Positions 11,380-22,659 of a stretch of 64,000 bases of DNA are shown piece after piece; within the stretch, counting starts at the first letter, position 1, and the number at the start of each line of letters is the position of its first letter. Made by a program: the position numbers and the translations under genes. The notes beneath the pieces are model-generated. The model ran no database searches. It was not told the origin of the DNA and worked only from the letters and a program-made list of their open reading frames with translations. Source of the stretch: Budorcas taxicolor (Eukaryota; Chordata; Mammalia; Artiodactyla; Bovidae); the NCBI RefSeq assembly GCF_023091745.1, contig NC_068933.1, positions 21,084,001-21,148,000 on the forward strand, given 5' to 3'.

Positions 11380-12090
11380 TGATTACATAAATCGATGAGT
11401 GAGAATAGAAAAATAACCCCTTTAGAAGAATTACAAATAATTTATGCAGCTACTCCACCCTCCAGGGGGTAAGGATAACTTCCCATTCCTTAGGTGCTGT
11501 GCACAAATGTTTAAAAATATTGCTTAAATCAGAGGTAGTTTTAATTTTGGTTCTTTTAATATAGCAAGGAATTTGATCCCTCAGCTTGGTGATCAAGGTC
11601 AACATCAGTAGTAATAAGTCATGTGGATAGCATGCACCCCTGATAGGATATGATGAGAATGGCACTTCCTACCACAAACTCATAATTCCAATCTAACTAT
11701 GAAAAATCAGATAAATCCTAATTAAAGGATATTCTATAAAATATCTTTTCAATACCACTCTTATCAATATGACCTGTTAGGGTCATAAAACCATGAAAAG
11801 TCTGAGAAACTGTCACAGCCAGCATTAGGCTAAGAAGAGACATTGTCTAAATGGAATGTGATCTCCTGAATGAGATCCTGGAACAGAGACAAGGGCATCA
11901 GGGAAAAATGAATGACATCTGAATAAAGCATGGGCTTTAATTGATAATAATGTATCAATACTGGTTTATTGAATATGACAAATGCACCATACTAATGTGG
12001 GTATTTCAATGGGAGAATCTGGATGTGCAGTTTATGTGAACACTCTGTATTTGGAATATTTCTATAAACCTAAAATTGTTCTAAAATAAT
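11380..12090 (+). repeat. Old mammalian L1 3' UTR
   Basis: Characteristic old L1 3' UTR phrases occur in order: 'caaggtcaacatcagtagtaa', 'gatgagaatggcacttcc', 'gaaactgtcacagcc', 'gagatcctggaaca', 'ttgataataatgtatcaatac', and the end 'taaaattgttctaaaata'. It is strongly diverged and predates the ruminant repeats. The subfamily is not resolved. Confidence 0.6.
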
Positions 12091-13130
12091 AGTGAAAACT
12101 ATTAAGTTGCCATGTGTTCCTTTTTTCCCCCTGAATATCTGAACAAATGAGTACTTCTCCCATTGCAGAGGGGTGGTTTACTACACAGAAAGCATTGACC
12201 ATAACTGGACATATTTTCCAAAGCAGGGAGTTGTTTGGACATTATTTGTAATTTATTTGATTGGCTGTGGTGAAGTCCAGTTGAAACTTCATTATAATGC
12301 AATGGACAGAACACTCACTGGTTCTTGTCAGCAAAATTAAACAATTCATTCAGTCAAGGCATGGTCAAAATGCACTCCTTCTGAGAGGGGGAATGTTTCA
12401 CCTAGAGCGCCTCTGTGATACCTGGGTTGGGAGAAATTGGGTCAGTTCAGTTTCTCTTCATTGACTTAGCAATATTGTTTGGAAGTAAATATTTCAATGG
12501 GCTCCAGACCCTCTGAATAAAAACATTCAGCCAGTGGGACCAAAACCACAAACAGATGGAGGTTTTTGTTTTGTTTTGTTATCTAGGAAGGGATATTGAA
12601 GCATGTTGTCAATTTTCAAATTCAACTGATAGTCCGTCTCCTCAAACTACTGCAAGGAGTTTGGGAGGAAATGATCAAGCCAGGTGGCTAGAGTTTGTTA
12701 TTATTAGTTGTCACTGTGGGGACTGAAACATCCCTAGAAAAATGAATATCTGTGTAGGACATACAGTGAGATTGAGGATGCTTCAATGTAGGAAGTGGAA
12801 ATGTCAGAGGGAAAATACACAAATAGATGGTGAGTCTCACGAGAAGATGATCAAAGTGGTACAGAATTCTTTAGATACAAGAAGAGTCTTTTTTCATTTT
12901 GTCACTCAGACTATAGCTGTGCTTGCATCAAGGCGACACTGTTTAAAAAGGTCATAGACACAATGATCTGTACTAAATGAAAGCAAACGGAGAGATGAGA
13001 GGACTAGGAACCACAATATTGTAGGAGGAAATGTGAGACATCTTTAGTTTGCAAGAAAAGGCATGGTTTCTGTTCTCAAGATTTTTACAGTTGTTATGAT
13101 ATTCAATTCTATTCCAACTCCTGGGTGTAC
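12091..13130. other. Unassigned non-coding DNA
   Basis: No recognisable gene or repeat. A short T/G run (about 12564-12580) is the only low-complexity feature. Confidence 0.5.
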
Positions 13131-13286
13131 TGTGTGGATCACAACAAACTGTGGAAAATTCTTAAAGAGATGGTAATACCAGACCACCTGACCTGCCTCC
13201 TGAGAATTCTGTATGCAGATCAAGAAGCAACAGTTAGAACCTGACATGGAACAATGGACTGGTTCCAAATTGAGAAAGGAGTATGT

Positions 13287-13507
13287 CAATGCTGTATAGG
13301 GCTTCCCTCATAGCTCAGTAGGTAAAGAATCTGCCAACAATGCAGGAGACCTGGGTTTGATTCCTGGGTCAGGAAGATCCCCTGCAGAAGGAAATGGCAA
13401 GCCACTCCAGTATTCTTGATTGGAAAATCCCATGGACAGAGGAGCCTGGTGGGGTCGCAAAAGTCAGACATGTGTTAGCAACTAAACCACCACCACCAAG
13501 GCTGTAT
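13287..13507 (+). mobile_element. Bov-tA SINE inside BovB
   Basis: Forward ruminant tRNA-derived SINE: head 'gggcttccctcatagctcag', B-box-like 'gggtttgattcctgg', body 'ccactccagtattcttg', tail ending in (CCA)n. The target duplication is 'caatgctgtat' at 13287-13297 and 'caaggctgtat' at 13497-13507, one mismatch in 11. It splits the GCILSP codons of the host BovB. Confidence 0.92.
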
Positions 13508-14081
13508 GTCTCCCTGCTAATTTAACTCCTACACAGATTATATCATGCAAAATTCTGGGCTGGATGAAGCACAAGCTGGAATCAAGATTGCTGGGAGAAA
13601 TCAATAACCTCAGATACACAGATGACATCACCCTTATGACAGAAAGTGGAAAGGAACTGATGATTTCTTGCTGAAAGTGAAAGCGGAGAGTGAAAAAGCC
13701 AGCTTAAAACTCAACATTAAAAAAAAACTAACATCATGGCATCCAGTCCTATTCAGTTCAGTTCAGTTCAGTCGCTCAGTCGTTTCTGACTCTTTGCAAG
13801 CCCATGAATCACAGCATGCCAGGTCTCCCTGTCCATCACCAACTCTTGGAGTTCACTCAAACTCATGTTCATCGAGTTGGTGATGCCATCCAGCCATCTC
13901 ATCTCTATCGTCCCCTTCTCCTCCTGCCCCCAATCCCTCCCAGCATCAGAGTCTTTTCCATTGAGTCAACTCTTTGCATCAGGTGGCCAAAGTATTGGAG
14001 TTTCTGCTTCAGCATCAGTCCTTCCAATGAATATTCAGGACTGGTTTCCTTTAGGATGGACTGGTTGGATCTCCTTGCAGT

Positions 14082-14685
14082 TCAAGGGACTCTCAAGAAT
14101 CTTCTCCAACAGCACAGTTCAAAAGCATCAATTCTTTGGCACTTAGCTTTCTTAACAGTCCAACTCTCACATCCATACATGACTACTGGAAAAACCATAG
14201 CCTTGACTAGACAGACTTTTGTTGGCAAAGTAATGTCTCTGCTTTTCAATATGCTATCTAGGTTGATCATAACTTTCCTTCCAGGGAGTAAGCATCTTTT
14301 AATTTCATTGCTGCAATCACTATCTGCAGTGATTCTGGAGCCCCCCAAAAATAAAGTCTGACGCTGTTTCCACTGTTTCCCCATCTATCAGCCATGAAGT
14401 GATGGGACCAGATGCCATGATCTTCGTTTTCTGAATGTTGAGCTTTAGGCCAACATTTTCACTCTCCTCTTTCACTTTCATCAAGAAGCTTTTTAGCTCC
14501 TCTTCACTTTCTGCCATAAGGGTGGTGTCATCTGCATATCTGAGGTTATTGATATTTCTCCTGGCAATCTTGATTCCAACTTGTGCTTCTTCCAGCACAG
14601 CGTTTCTCATGATGTACTCTGCATATAAGTTAAATAAGCAGGGTGACAATATACAGCCTTGACATATGCCTTTTCCTATTTGGAA
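14082..14685 (-). pseudogene. BovB RT motif B-C region and tail, minus segment
   Basis: This is the 3' segment of the inverted BovB. On the minus strand it encodes QIGKGICQGCILSP (motif B region), then LRYADDTTLM with an intact YADD, then the connector LNIQKTKIMASGPITSW. A frameshift follows near 14340-14380, after which the tail TNLDSILKSRDITLP-like segment continues. The upstream part of the same polymerase lies on the opposite strand at 16.2-17.15 kb, so no continuous polymerase can be made. Confidence 0.85.
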
Positions 14686-14940
14686 CGAGAGGAGCAACCC
14701 AACGTCCAAGGAGCAGTGGCTGCACAGGCGCAGGAGGGCTGAGAGGAGCTACTCCACATTCAAGGTCAGGAGGGGTGGCTGTGAGAAGATACTCCTCGTC
14801 CAAGGTGAGAGAAACCCAAGTAAGACGGCAGGTGTTGCGAGAGGGCATCAGAGGGCAGACACACTGAAACCATAATCACAGAAAACTAGCCGATCTGATC
14901 ACACAGACCACAGCCTTGTCTAACTCAATGAAACTAAGCC

Positions 14941-16725
14941 ATGCCCTGTGGGGCCACCCAGGACGGGTGGGTCATGGTGGAGAGGTCTGACAGAATGTGG
15001 TCCACTGGAGAAGGGAATGGCAAACCACATCAGCATTCTTGCCTTGAGAATCCAATGAACAGTATGAAAAGGCAAAATAATAGGATACTGAAAGGGGAAC
15101 TCCCCGGGTCAGGAGGTGCCCAATATGCTGCTGGAGATCAGTGGAGAAATAACTCCAGAAAGAATGAAGGGATGGAGCCAAAGCACAAACAATACCCAGT
15201 TGTGGATGTGACTGGTGATAGAAGCAAGGTCCAATGCTGTAAAGAGCAACATTGCATAGGAACCTGGAATGTCAGGTTCATGAATCAAGGCAAATTGGAA
15301 GTGGTCAAACAAGAGATGGCAAGAGTGAGTGTCGCCATTCTAGGAATCAGCAAACTAAAATGGACTGGAATGGGTGAATTTAACTCAGATGACCATTACA
15401 TCTACTACTGCAGGCAGGAATCCCTTAGAAGAAATGGAGTAGCCATCATGGTCAACAAAAGAGTCCAAAATGCAGTACTTGGATGCAGTCTCAAAAACGA
15501 CAGAATGATCTCTGTTTGTTTCCAAGGCAAACTATTCAATATCACAGTAATCCAAGTCTATGCCCCAACCAGTAATTCTGAAGAAGCTGAAGTTGAATGG
15601 TTCTATAAAGACCTACAAGACCTTTTAGAACTAACACCCCCCAAAGATGTCCTTTTCATTATCGGGGACTGGAATGCAAAAGTAGGAAGTCAAGAAACAC
15701 CTGGAGTAACAGGCAAATTTGGCCTTGGAGTACGGAATGAAGCAGGGCAAAGGCTAATAGAGTTTTGCCAAGAGAAAGCACTGGTCATAGCAAACACCCT
15801 CTTCCAACAACACAAGAGAAGACTCTACACATGGACATCACCAGGTGGTCAACACCGAAATCAGATTGATTATATTATTTGCAGCCAAAGATGGAGATGC
15901 TTTATACAGTCAGCAAAAACAAGACCAGGAGCTGACTGTGGCTCAGATCATGAACTCCTTATTGCCAAATTTAGACTTAAATTGAAGAAAGTAGGGAAAA
16001 CCGCTAGACCATTCAGGTATGACCTCAATCAAATCCCTTATGATTATACAGTGGAAGTGAGGAATAGATTTAACGGTCTAGGTCTGATAGATAGAGTGCC
16101 TGATGAACTATGGAATGAAGTTCGTGACATTGTGCAGGAGACAGGGATCAAGACCATCACCATGGAAAATAAATGCAAAAAAGCAATTCTTTTTTGGCTG
16201 TCTGGGGAGGCCTTACAAATAGCTGTGAAAAGAAGAGAAGCGAAAAGCAAAGGAGAAAAGGAAAGATATAAGCATCTGAATGCAGAGTTCCAAAGAATAG
16301 CAAGAAGAGATAAGAAAGCCTTCTTCAGCGATCAGTGCAAAGAAATAGAGGAAAACAACAGAATGGGAAAGACTAGAGATCTCTTCAAGAAAATTAGAGA
16401 TACCAAGGGAACATTACATGCAAAGATGGGCTCGATAAAGTACAGAAATGGTATGGACCTAACAGAAGCAGAAGATATTAAGAGGTGGCAAGGATACACA
16501 GAAGAACTGTACAAAAAAGATCTTCATGACCCGGATAATCACGATGGTGTGATCACTTACCTAGAGCCAGACATCCTGAAATGTGAAGTCAAGTGGGCCT
16601 TAGAAAGCATCACTATGAACAAAGCTAGTGAAGGTGATGGAATTCTAGTTGAGCTATTTCAAATCCTGAAAGATGATGGTGTGAAAGTGCTGCACTCAAT
16701 ATGCCAGCAAATTTGGAAAACTTAG
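14941..16725 (+). pseudogene. BovB ORF2 5' part: endonuclease plus start of RT
   Basis: A 594-codon frame covers the RTE endonuclease and the N-terminal RT region. Visible motifs, numbered from the ATG at 14941: GTWNVR (107-112), ISKLKWTG (136-143), QVYAPTSNS (205-213), GDWNAKVGS (242-250), IDYIICS (309-315) and GSDHELLI (334-341). These define the exonuclease/endonuclease/phosphatase fold that nicks target DNA. Two defects stand out. The catalytic glutamate expected in ISELKWTG is lysine here (residue 138). The frame stops at a TAG (16723-16725) where a glutamine codon is expected. Small deletions near 16833 and 16858 shift the frame further downstream, and the RT then breaks off at the inversion end (17155). 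The 5' UTR (14686-14940) precedes it. It is dead but only moderately diverged. Confidence 0.88.
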
Positions 16726-17813
16726 CAGTGGCCACAGGACTGGAAAAGGTCAGTTTTCATTCCAATCCCAAAGAAAGGAAATGCCAAAGAATGCTCAAAC
16801 TACCGCACAATTCCACTCATCTCACATGCTAGTAATGTTCAAAATTCTGCAAGCCAGGGTCAGCAGTATGTGAACCGTGGACTTCCTGATGTTCAAGCTG
16901 GTTTTAGAAAAGGCAGAGGAACCAGAGATCAAATTGCCAACGTCCACTGGATCATGGAAAAAGCAAAAGAGTTCCAGAAAAACATCTATTTCTGCTTTAT
17001 TGACTATGCCAAAGCCTTTGACTGTGTGTACCACAATAAACTCTGGAAAATTCTGAAAGTGATGGGAATACCAGACCATCTGACCTGCCTCTTGAGAAAC
17101 CTATATGCAGGTCAGAAAGCAACAATTAGAAATGGACACAAAACAACAGACTGGTTCCAGTCCCATTACTTCATGCCAAATAGATAGGGAAACAATGGAA
17201 ACAGTGACAGACTTTATTTTCTTGGGCTCCAAAGTCACTGCAGATGGTGATTGTGGCCATGAAATTAAAAGCTGCTTGCTCCTTGGAAGAAAAGTTATGA
17301 CCAACCTAGACAGCATATTAAAAAGCAGAGATATTACTTTGCCAACAAAGATCTGTCTAGTCAAAACTATTTTTTTTCCAGTGGTCATGTATGGATGTGA
17401 AGGTTGGGCTATAAAGAAAGCTGAGGGCCGAAAAATTGATGCTTTTGAACTGTGGTGTTGGAGAAGACTCTTGAGAGTCCCTTGGACTGCAAGGAGATCC
17501 AACCAGTCCATTCTAAATGAAATGAGTCCTGAATATTCATTGGAAGGACTGATGCTGAAGCTGAAGCTCCAATTCTTTGGCCACCTGATGTGAAGAACTG
17601 ACTCATTGGAAAATACCCTCATGCTGGGAAGGATTGAAGGTAGGAGGAGAAGGGGACGACAAAGGATGAGATGTTGGATGGCCCCACCAACTCGATGGAC
17701 ATGAGTTTGAGTAAGCTCCAGGAGTTGGTGAGGGATAGGGAGGCCTGTTGTGCTGCAGTCCATTTGGTCACAAAGAGTTCGACATGACTGAGCTACTGAA
17801 CTGAACTGAACTG

Positions 17814-18184
17814 ATGATATACAAGGATTAGACTTATGTTGCCCTAGATAGGTTCAAGTAGTAATAGGTCCAAGTAACAGGAAAACAGAGTTTGGAATCC
17901 TGTAAGGAACCAACTTCTAATAGAGCTTATGGGAGATAGGTTACCCTCTCTTATTAGGCAGTGAGATGCTTGTCTCTGAAATGTTTTAGGTAGAAGCTAA
18001 ACAACTTCTTGAGAGTGTGGAGAAAGGCAGTCACTCAGGGTGTAGCGAGGTGTTGGCATGAAGAAGGACAAGAGGTACGTGAAGTGAGGGGCAGGGGTCT
18101 TAGTGACACGCTTCTGTGTCTGGAGGTTATTGTGAATGGGCAATGCAGGAACTGTGATTCATGAGGGCAAGGCAACAAAGGATA
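17814..18184. other. Unassigned non-coding DNA
   Basis: No gene or repeat recognised. Confidence 0.5.
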
Positions 18185-18657
18185 CTGTATTAGTCAGGGT
18201 TCGCCAGAGAACAAACCTTAAAATCTGCCAACAGCAAGCCAGAGACCCAGGGCAGCCAGTGATGTGGTTCAGTCTGAAGGCCAGCAGGGAAATTTGATGT
18301 TTCAGCCTTCAGCTGATCGGATGAGGTCCACCCACATTAAGGAGAGCATTCTGTTTTATTCAGCTTATCAGTTTACATGTTAAACACATCTACAAACACC
18401 TTCATAGGTGGGATGGAAGGACTGGGAGGGAGGCTCAAGAGGAAGGGGATATATATATACTTATAGCTGATTCACACTGCTGTACAGCAGAAATACCACA
18501 CTGTAAAGCAATTATCCTCCATTTAACATATATATATACACATATGTTTGAGTTTTTAAAACAAACACTCTCAGAGAAACACTTAGAATAATGTTTGATC
18601 CAATATGTAGGCACCCAATGGCCCACTCAAGTTGACACATAAAACTAACCATCACAG
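18185..18657 (+). repeat. Old interspersed repeat, probably L1M 3' UTR
   Basis: It starts with 'gtattagtcagggttcgcc' and ends with 'cactcaagttgacacataa' plus 'aaccatcaca', phrases of a common old mammalian repeat that I attribute to L1 3' UTR sequence. A younger L1 tail (18405-18560) interrupts it. Confidence 0.5.
18392..18573 (+). mobile_element. Artiodactyl L1 3' end with target duplication
   Basis: The insertion 18405-18560 shows the L1 tail phrases 'gggagggaggctcaagagg', 'gctgattcacactgctgta' and 'aattatcctcc', with TA-rich runs. The flanking target is 'acaaacaccttca' (18392-18404) and 'acaaacactctca' (18561-18573), two mismatches in 13. It splits an older repeat. Confidence 0.75.
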
Positions 18658-19287
18658 ATAGAAGCCATCAGCAGATGAAGGTCTGGATCAGTTTGGTAGA
18701 CAAGTGCTAGACCAGCTCAACTGGCCTGGAGTTATGGAAGCATAGAGAGAATGCTGGAGGAGGGAAGAGATTAATATCAGTTATGGCTTTGAAACCAGCT
18801 AGCCAAGAGGGCTCATTAATAACCTTTTGGGGATTGTGGCTGGCCACCACCAAAAGCTTGGGTGTAACAGAGGGAACCAGTAGATCTGAGAAGTGAAAGT
18901 CATGCATTCTTGCATGTACCCACCAAGTCCTCTTAGCTTCTCTCTTACATCTGCCACCATTGTGGGGACCAGTATTACCCAGCTTCATGTAGGTACAACA
19001 TGATACCTCCTTGTGGCTTCTTTGATGCTACAGCTTAGATAATCACAGCAAGCTACACAGCACTCCGACACACACGAACAAGCAAGGCAGGACAGTCAAT
19101 GCCCCAAGGCCACTCTCGACCAGTGGGCATGGGCACTGATGGATAGATGCTTTTCCCTTTCATTTTCCCCTATGAGATGCACTTCAGAAGACTCCTCAGA
19201 AGAATTTTCAGGATTGAGGGTGAGCCCCATAGTAGTGGCCAACTTGCAGGCATATTCTTCCCTGTTTTGCTCACTTTGCCCTCTACT
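18658..19287. other. Unassigned non-coding DNA
   Basis: No gene recognised. The stretch around 19140-19287 may belong to an old mammalian repeat, but I could not name it. Confidence 0.45.
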
Positions 19288-19608
19288 ATTGCTCTCTGAA
19301 GGGCTTCCCTCATAGTTCAGTTGGTAAAGAATCTGCCTGCAATGCAGGAGACCCCTGTTTGATCCCTGGATTGGGAAGAAGGGATAGGCTACCCACTTCA
19401 GCATTCTTGGGTTTCACTTGTGGCTCAGCTGGTAAAGAATCTGCCTGCAATGCATGAGACCTGGGTTCAATTCCTGGGTTGGGAGATCCCCTGGAGAAGG
19501 GAAAGCCTACCCACTCCAGTATTCTGGCCTGGAGAATTACATGGATTGTATAGTCCATGGGGTCGCAAAGAGTTGGGCACGACTGAGTGACTTTCATTGC
19601 TCTCTGAA
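19288..19608 (+). mobile_element. Dimeric Bov-tA type SINE with perfect 13-bp TSD
   Basis: Two tRNA-Glu-like heads are arranged in tandem (19301-19411 and 19412-19595). Each has 'ggtaaagaatctgcctgcaat'. The second has the full body ending 'cacgactgagtgactttc'. Target duplications 'attgctctctgaa' at 19288-19300 and 19596-19608 are identical, showing that the dimer inserted as one unit. Confidence 0.95.
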
Positions 19609-20721
19609 ATCAATCTCCAAACAGCTCCTGAGGGAAGCCTTTGCTCAGGTTCTGCTTTTCTAGGGAAGCCAGGCCAAGATACCACCTTTATTCTTACAAG
19701 TCCCCGAAGAACCAAACTGACTTTCTTATTGTTTTCTGAACTTATTTGTCCTGCATTTCCTTCAGCATCTGCACACTCCCGTAGTTTTCTAAAGATAAGT
19801 AGCGCTCACACCAAAGTAAAAATGGTCTGAAGAATGTAACTGAAAAAAGAGTCTTTTACCTTATCCAGTTTCTTTTCATCTGAACTTTCTTCCAGCTTGG
19901 AATCATTTGCAATGGGCGTTTCATAAATACAATACTCTGCCTTCTCTGGAGAGGCTAGAGTTTCTAAGCTTCTGATATCTTTTTAACATTCTTGACCTAA
20001 TAGCATTTGATGGAGTTTATTTGCCATTTCAACCTTTCTATCACCCCAGCATGCCTTGCATTATTTCTGAACTCCAGAAACACGAAATACAGGATCTATC
20101 CTGAAAGTTTGGTAGTATTCTCTTTCTGTGTATTTTGGTTCACATTCTAGGACAGGAATGACAGTTCAAGCTGCAGAATCTCTACAATTAATGTCTTTGT
20201 GAAAATGTTCAAGGGTACAGTTTAGAAGGAAAAGGAAAGTTTTCTGCAGGTATCTTGGTACTCAATAAAAATACTGTCTATATTCACAGATTTCTTGCTA
20301 AAATGGTTTCCATTCTCAAGACAAGGATTAGCATCAATGCTAATAGAAAACAGTCAAAAATAGAATCGGTTATGTAACTATATAATATGGAAATTTGGAG
20401 TGAAGATGGCATACATTTTAAATTTGAGAGATATCCAAGTGTAAGTGCCTCTTATTTATGCTATATGAAAATACCTTTTAAGGGGAATTCTATGCAACTG
20501 GACTGATCAGCGGTGTATGCATTTAAAACTGATGCACTTATAATTATTATGTTTCATATACAAAATCAATGTCTTTGATTATGGTATCAAATTCTTAATG
20601 ATTTCAAATCTGCTTTCTCATCTTGTTCTGTATACTTCTAAAGATTTGTTTGCTTGAAGCTTGGAAAAAGAAGGCAGAAACTTTTACTTACCAGGTTATA
20701 CTGACTAGAAATGCTGAGGCA
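19609..20721. other. Unassigned non-coding DNA
   Basis: AT-rich sequence without a recognisable gene or repeat. Confidence 0.5.
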
Positions 20722-20930
20722 GTGAAAGTGAAGTCACTCAGTCGTGTCTGACTCTTTGCAAACCCATGGACTGTAGCCTATCAGGCTCCTCCGTCCATGG
20801 GATTTTCCAGGTAAGAGTGCTGGAGTGGATTGCCATTTCCTGCTCCAGGGGATCTTCCCGACCCAGGAATCGAACCCGGGTCTCCCGCACTGCAGGCAGA
20901 AGCTTTACCATCTGAGCCACCAGCGACAAC
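20722..20930 (-). mobile_element. Bov-tA SINE, full length
   Basis: Reverse-orientation copy from 'agtcactcagtcgtgtctg' to 'tctgagccaccagcga'. The tRNA-derived B-box-like segment reads 'gggttcgattcctgg' on the minus strand. It is close to consensus, so fairly young. Confidence 0.93.
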
Positions 20931-21402
20931 CTTTAAATATCATGACCAGTTCATTGCCCAGTGAGCTTCATAACAGCATAGTTTTGGGACTATCAGGGTA
21001 AGAAAAGTTCATACAAATAAAATTAAAAATATATTGCTATATTGTAATATTTTGGAAAACAATGCTAGTTTTCTGCCAAAAGTTATGTCTAGCAGTGTCT
21101 AAATATTCTAGGTAATAAGTTGAATATTTTAGTGTGTCTCATTAGAATAATTCTAGTTACACTTTCCTCAACTTAAACACTAGATTTTAAAATATTAATA
21201 AAAGCTGTTTAAATGAAACTCAGAACATTTGAAACTCAAGTTTTAATTAAATATTAAATTCTAACTTAAGGGGAAAGAGCTGGTGAAGCTGGACCATTAC
21301 TGTGATCTATGAATGAAAATTTAGCAGTATTAATTTTTCTCCTTTCTTCCCTCCCTCCCTGCCATACTCTCTTCTTCCTACACTTTTCCTTGCGGGGTAG
21401 GC
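20931..21402. other. Unassigned AT-rich DNA
   Basis: No gene or repeat recognised. A short pyrimidine run (tccttcccc-type) lies at about 21342-21362. Confidence 0.5.
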
Positions 21403-21567
21403 AATAGTTCGATCCCTAGGTTGGGAAGATCCCCTGGAGTAGGAAACGGTACCCCACTCCAGTATCCTTCCCTGGAGAATCCCATGGACAGAGGAGCCTG
21501 GAGGGCTACAGTCCCTAGAGTCGCAAAGAGTTGGGCACTACTGAGCGACTGAGCACAGACACACAGC
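21403..21567 (+). mobile_element. Bov-tA SINE, 5'-truncated
   Basis: The copy starts within the B-box-like segment ('gttcgatccctagg') and runs through 'cactccagtatccttccc' and 'cagaggagcctgg' to 'actgagcgactgagcac'. It abuts, and probably truncated, the U5 side of the following LTR. Confidence 0.88.
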
Positions 21568-21905
21568 ATCAACAGCAGAGATTTATTTTCTCACAGTTCT
21601 GGAGGCCGAAATTCCAAGACCATGGTGTTGCCAGGATGGGCTCCTGAGGCCTCTCTACTTGGCCTGCTAACGGCAGCCTTCTTGCTGTGTCCTCACATGG
21701 CCTGGCCTCTGTGCCCGTGCACCCATGGTGTCTCTTCCTCTTTCTTCAAGGACATCAGTCCTGTTGGATTCGGGCCCTATCCTATGACTTCATGCAAGCT
21801 TCATTAGCTCTTTAAAGGCCAGTTCTCCACATTTGGTCACATGGCGGGTAAAGGCTTCACTATATGAATTTGGGTGGGGGGATATAATTCAGCCCATGAC
21901 ATATA
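21568..21905 (-). mobile_element. MLT1-type (ERVL-MaLR) LTR
   Basis: On the minus strand: 'gaattatatccccccaccc', 'aaattcatatagtgaagcc', 'catgtgaggacacagcaag', 'ctccagaactgtgag', then 'aaaataaatctctgct' (polyadenylation signal). U5 is missing where the SINE lies. Solo, truncated LTR. Confidence 0.75.
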
Positions 21906-22659
21906 TGTAAACAAGAGATCATCAATAAGTTTTCTATCCCTTTATGACTCCATAATTTTCTTTAGCAAATTATAAAACTAAAGAAGTAAATGTAACAGAA
22001 TTTTTACTGAAGGAAAATAAAGCTAATGTCCTAGATTATATAATTGCTGTGCTCACAAGGCTCCGGCTTGACGGATCTGTGACTTAGGTAAAGTGATTTC
22101 TAATGTTCTTCTTCTCTTCTTGCACCTTCTTTAAACATTGGTGTCTCCAGTAAACTTGTTCCTCTGCCAGTGTCTTATTGTGGCTTATCTATCTTGGCTT
22201 TCCAATTGAGGACTCATCCCCAGCTTCTACAATCAGTGTCTACCAATTTTTAATTTTTAATCCAGTTGAAACAAGCAAGTTTCTGTTTTATTTAGCTATT
22301 TAGAATTATTTGATAATTTTCACATTTCTCTCTTCAGTTACCCACTCATTCATATTTCTTTCAGCTCCCCAGTGACATCTTTGCCTCCTTCCTATCCAAT
22401 CTACCGTGTTTCATTGATCCCACAATGTACATTTTCCCTCACATCTTACATCTCTGAAATTGTGCTTCTTACAATCAATGGTGCATCGTATTTTATTAAC
22501 TGGCAGGTTTTTCCTTCCTAGTGCTATATAAAATGATATACTTTAAATCAATGGAGTTGTAGATTCCATGAAATACAATATTGTCATATCTAGTAGATCG
22601 AACAACCTCATATCTTTGAAATATACCTACTTTTATCCATTTCCTCTGCCACTTCTCAA
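21906..22659. other. Unassigned non-coding DNA
   Basis: AT-rich sequence with pyrimidine-rich segments. No gene or named repeat recognised. Confidence 0.5.

Larger units (their letters stand above)
13742..17167 (-). mobile_element. Near full-length BovB with 5' inversion (twin-primed)
   Basis: One insertion of about 3.4 kb is bounded by 'tccagtcctatt' (13742-13753) and 'tccagtcccatt' (17156-17167), a 12-bp target duplication with one mismatch. From 13754 to about 14685 it is BovB on the minus strand, from the 3' tail up to the codons for QIGKGICQGC. From about 14686 to 17155 it is BovB on the plus strand, from the 5' UTR through endonuclease and RT to the codons for TDWF. The two parts meet at the same point of the element, so almost nothing is missing; only the 5' three quarters are flipped. 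This is the layout made by twin priming. Confidence 0.85.
13131..17813 (+). mobile_element. Older BovB copy, split by a SINE and by another BovB
   Basis: This host BovB is present as three collinear pieces: 13131-13297, 13508-13753 and 17156-17813. Piece one starts at 'ctgtgtggatcacaac' in the RT domain. Piece two carries a mutated motif C, reading YTDD instead of YADD. Piece three resumes at 'tcccattacttcatgcc', exactly where piece two stopped, and runs through the C-terminal tail (including [15 protein letters not shown]) to 'ctgaactgaactgaactga'. Several stops and frameshifts show it is dead. The interrupters are a Bov-tA SINE and a 3.4 kb inverted BovB. Confidence 0.85.

Noticed and set aside
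17156..17187. Internal deletion of the RT catalytic motif in a single plus-strand BovB (14.7-17.8 kb)
   Set aside because: The missing part lies inverted at 13754-14685, and the sequence after 17155 continues the older host BovB. The 12-bp repeats at both ends support inversion rather than deletion.
19301..19411. tRNA gene in SINE heads
   Set aside because: The A- and B-box-like segments belong to tRNA-Glu-derived SINEs. The cloverleaf is not complete and the copies are repeat-borne.
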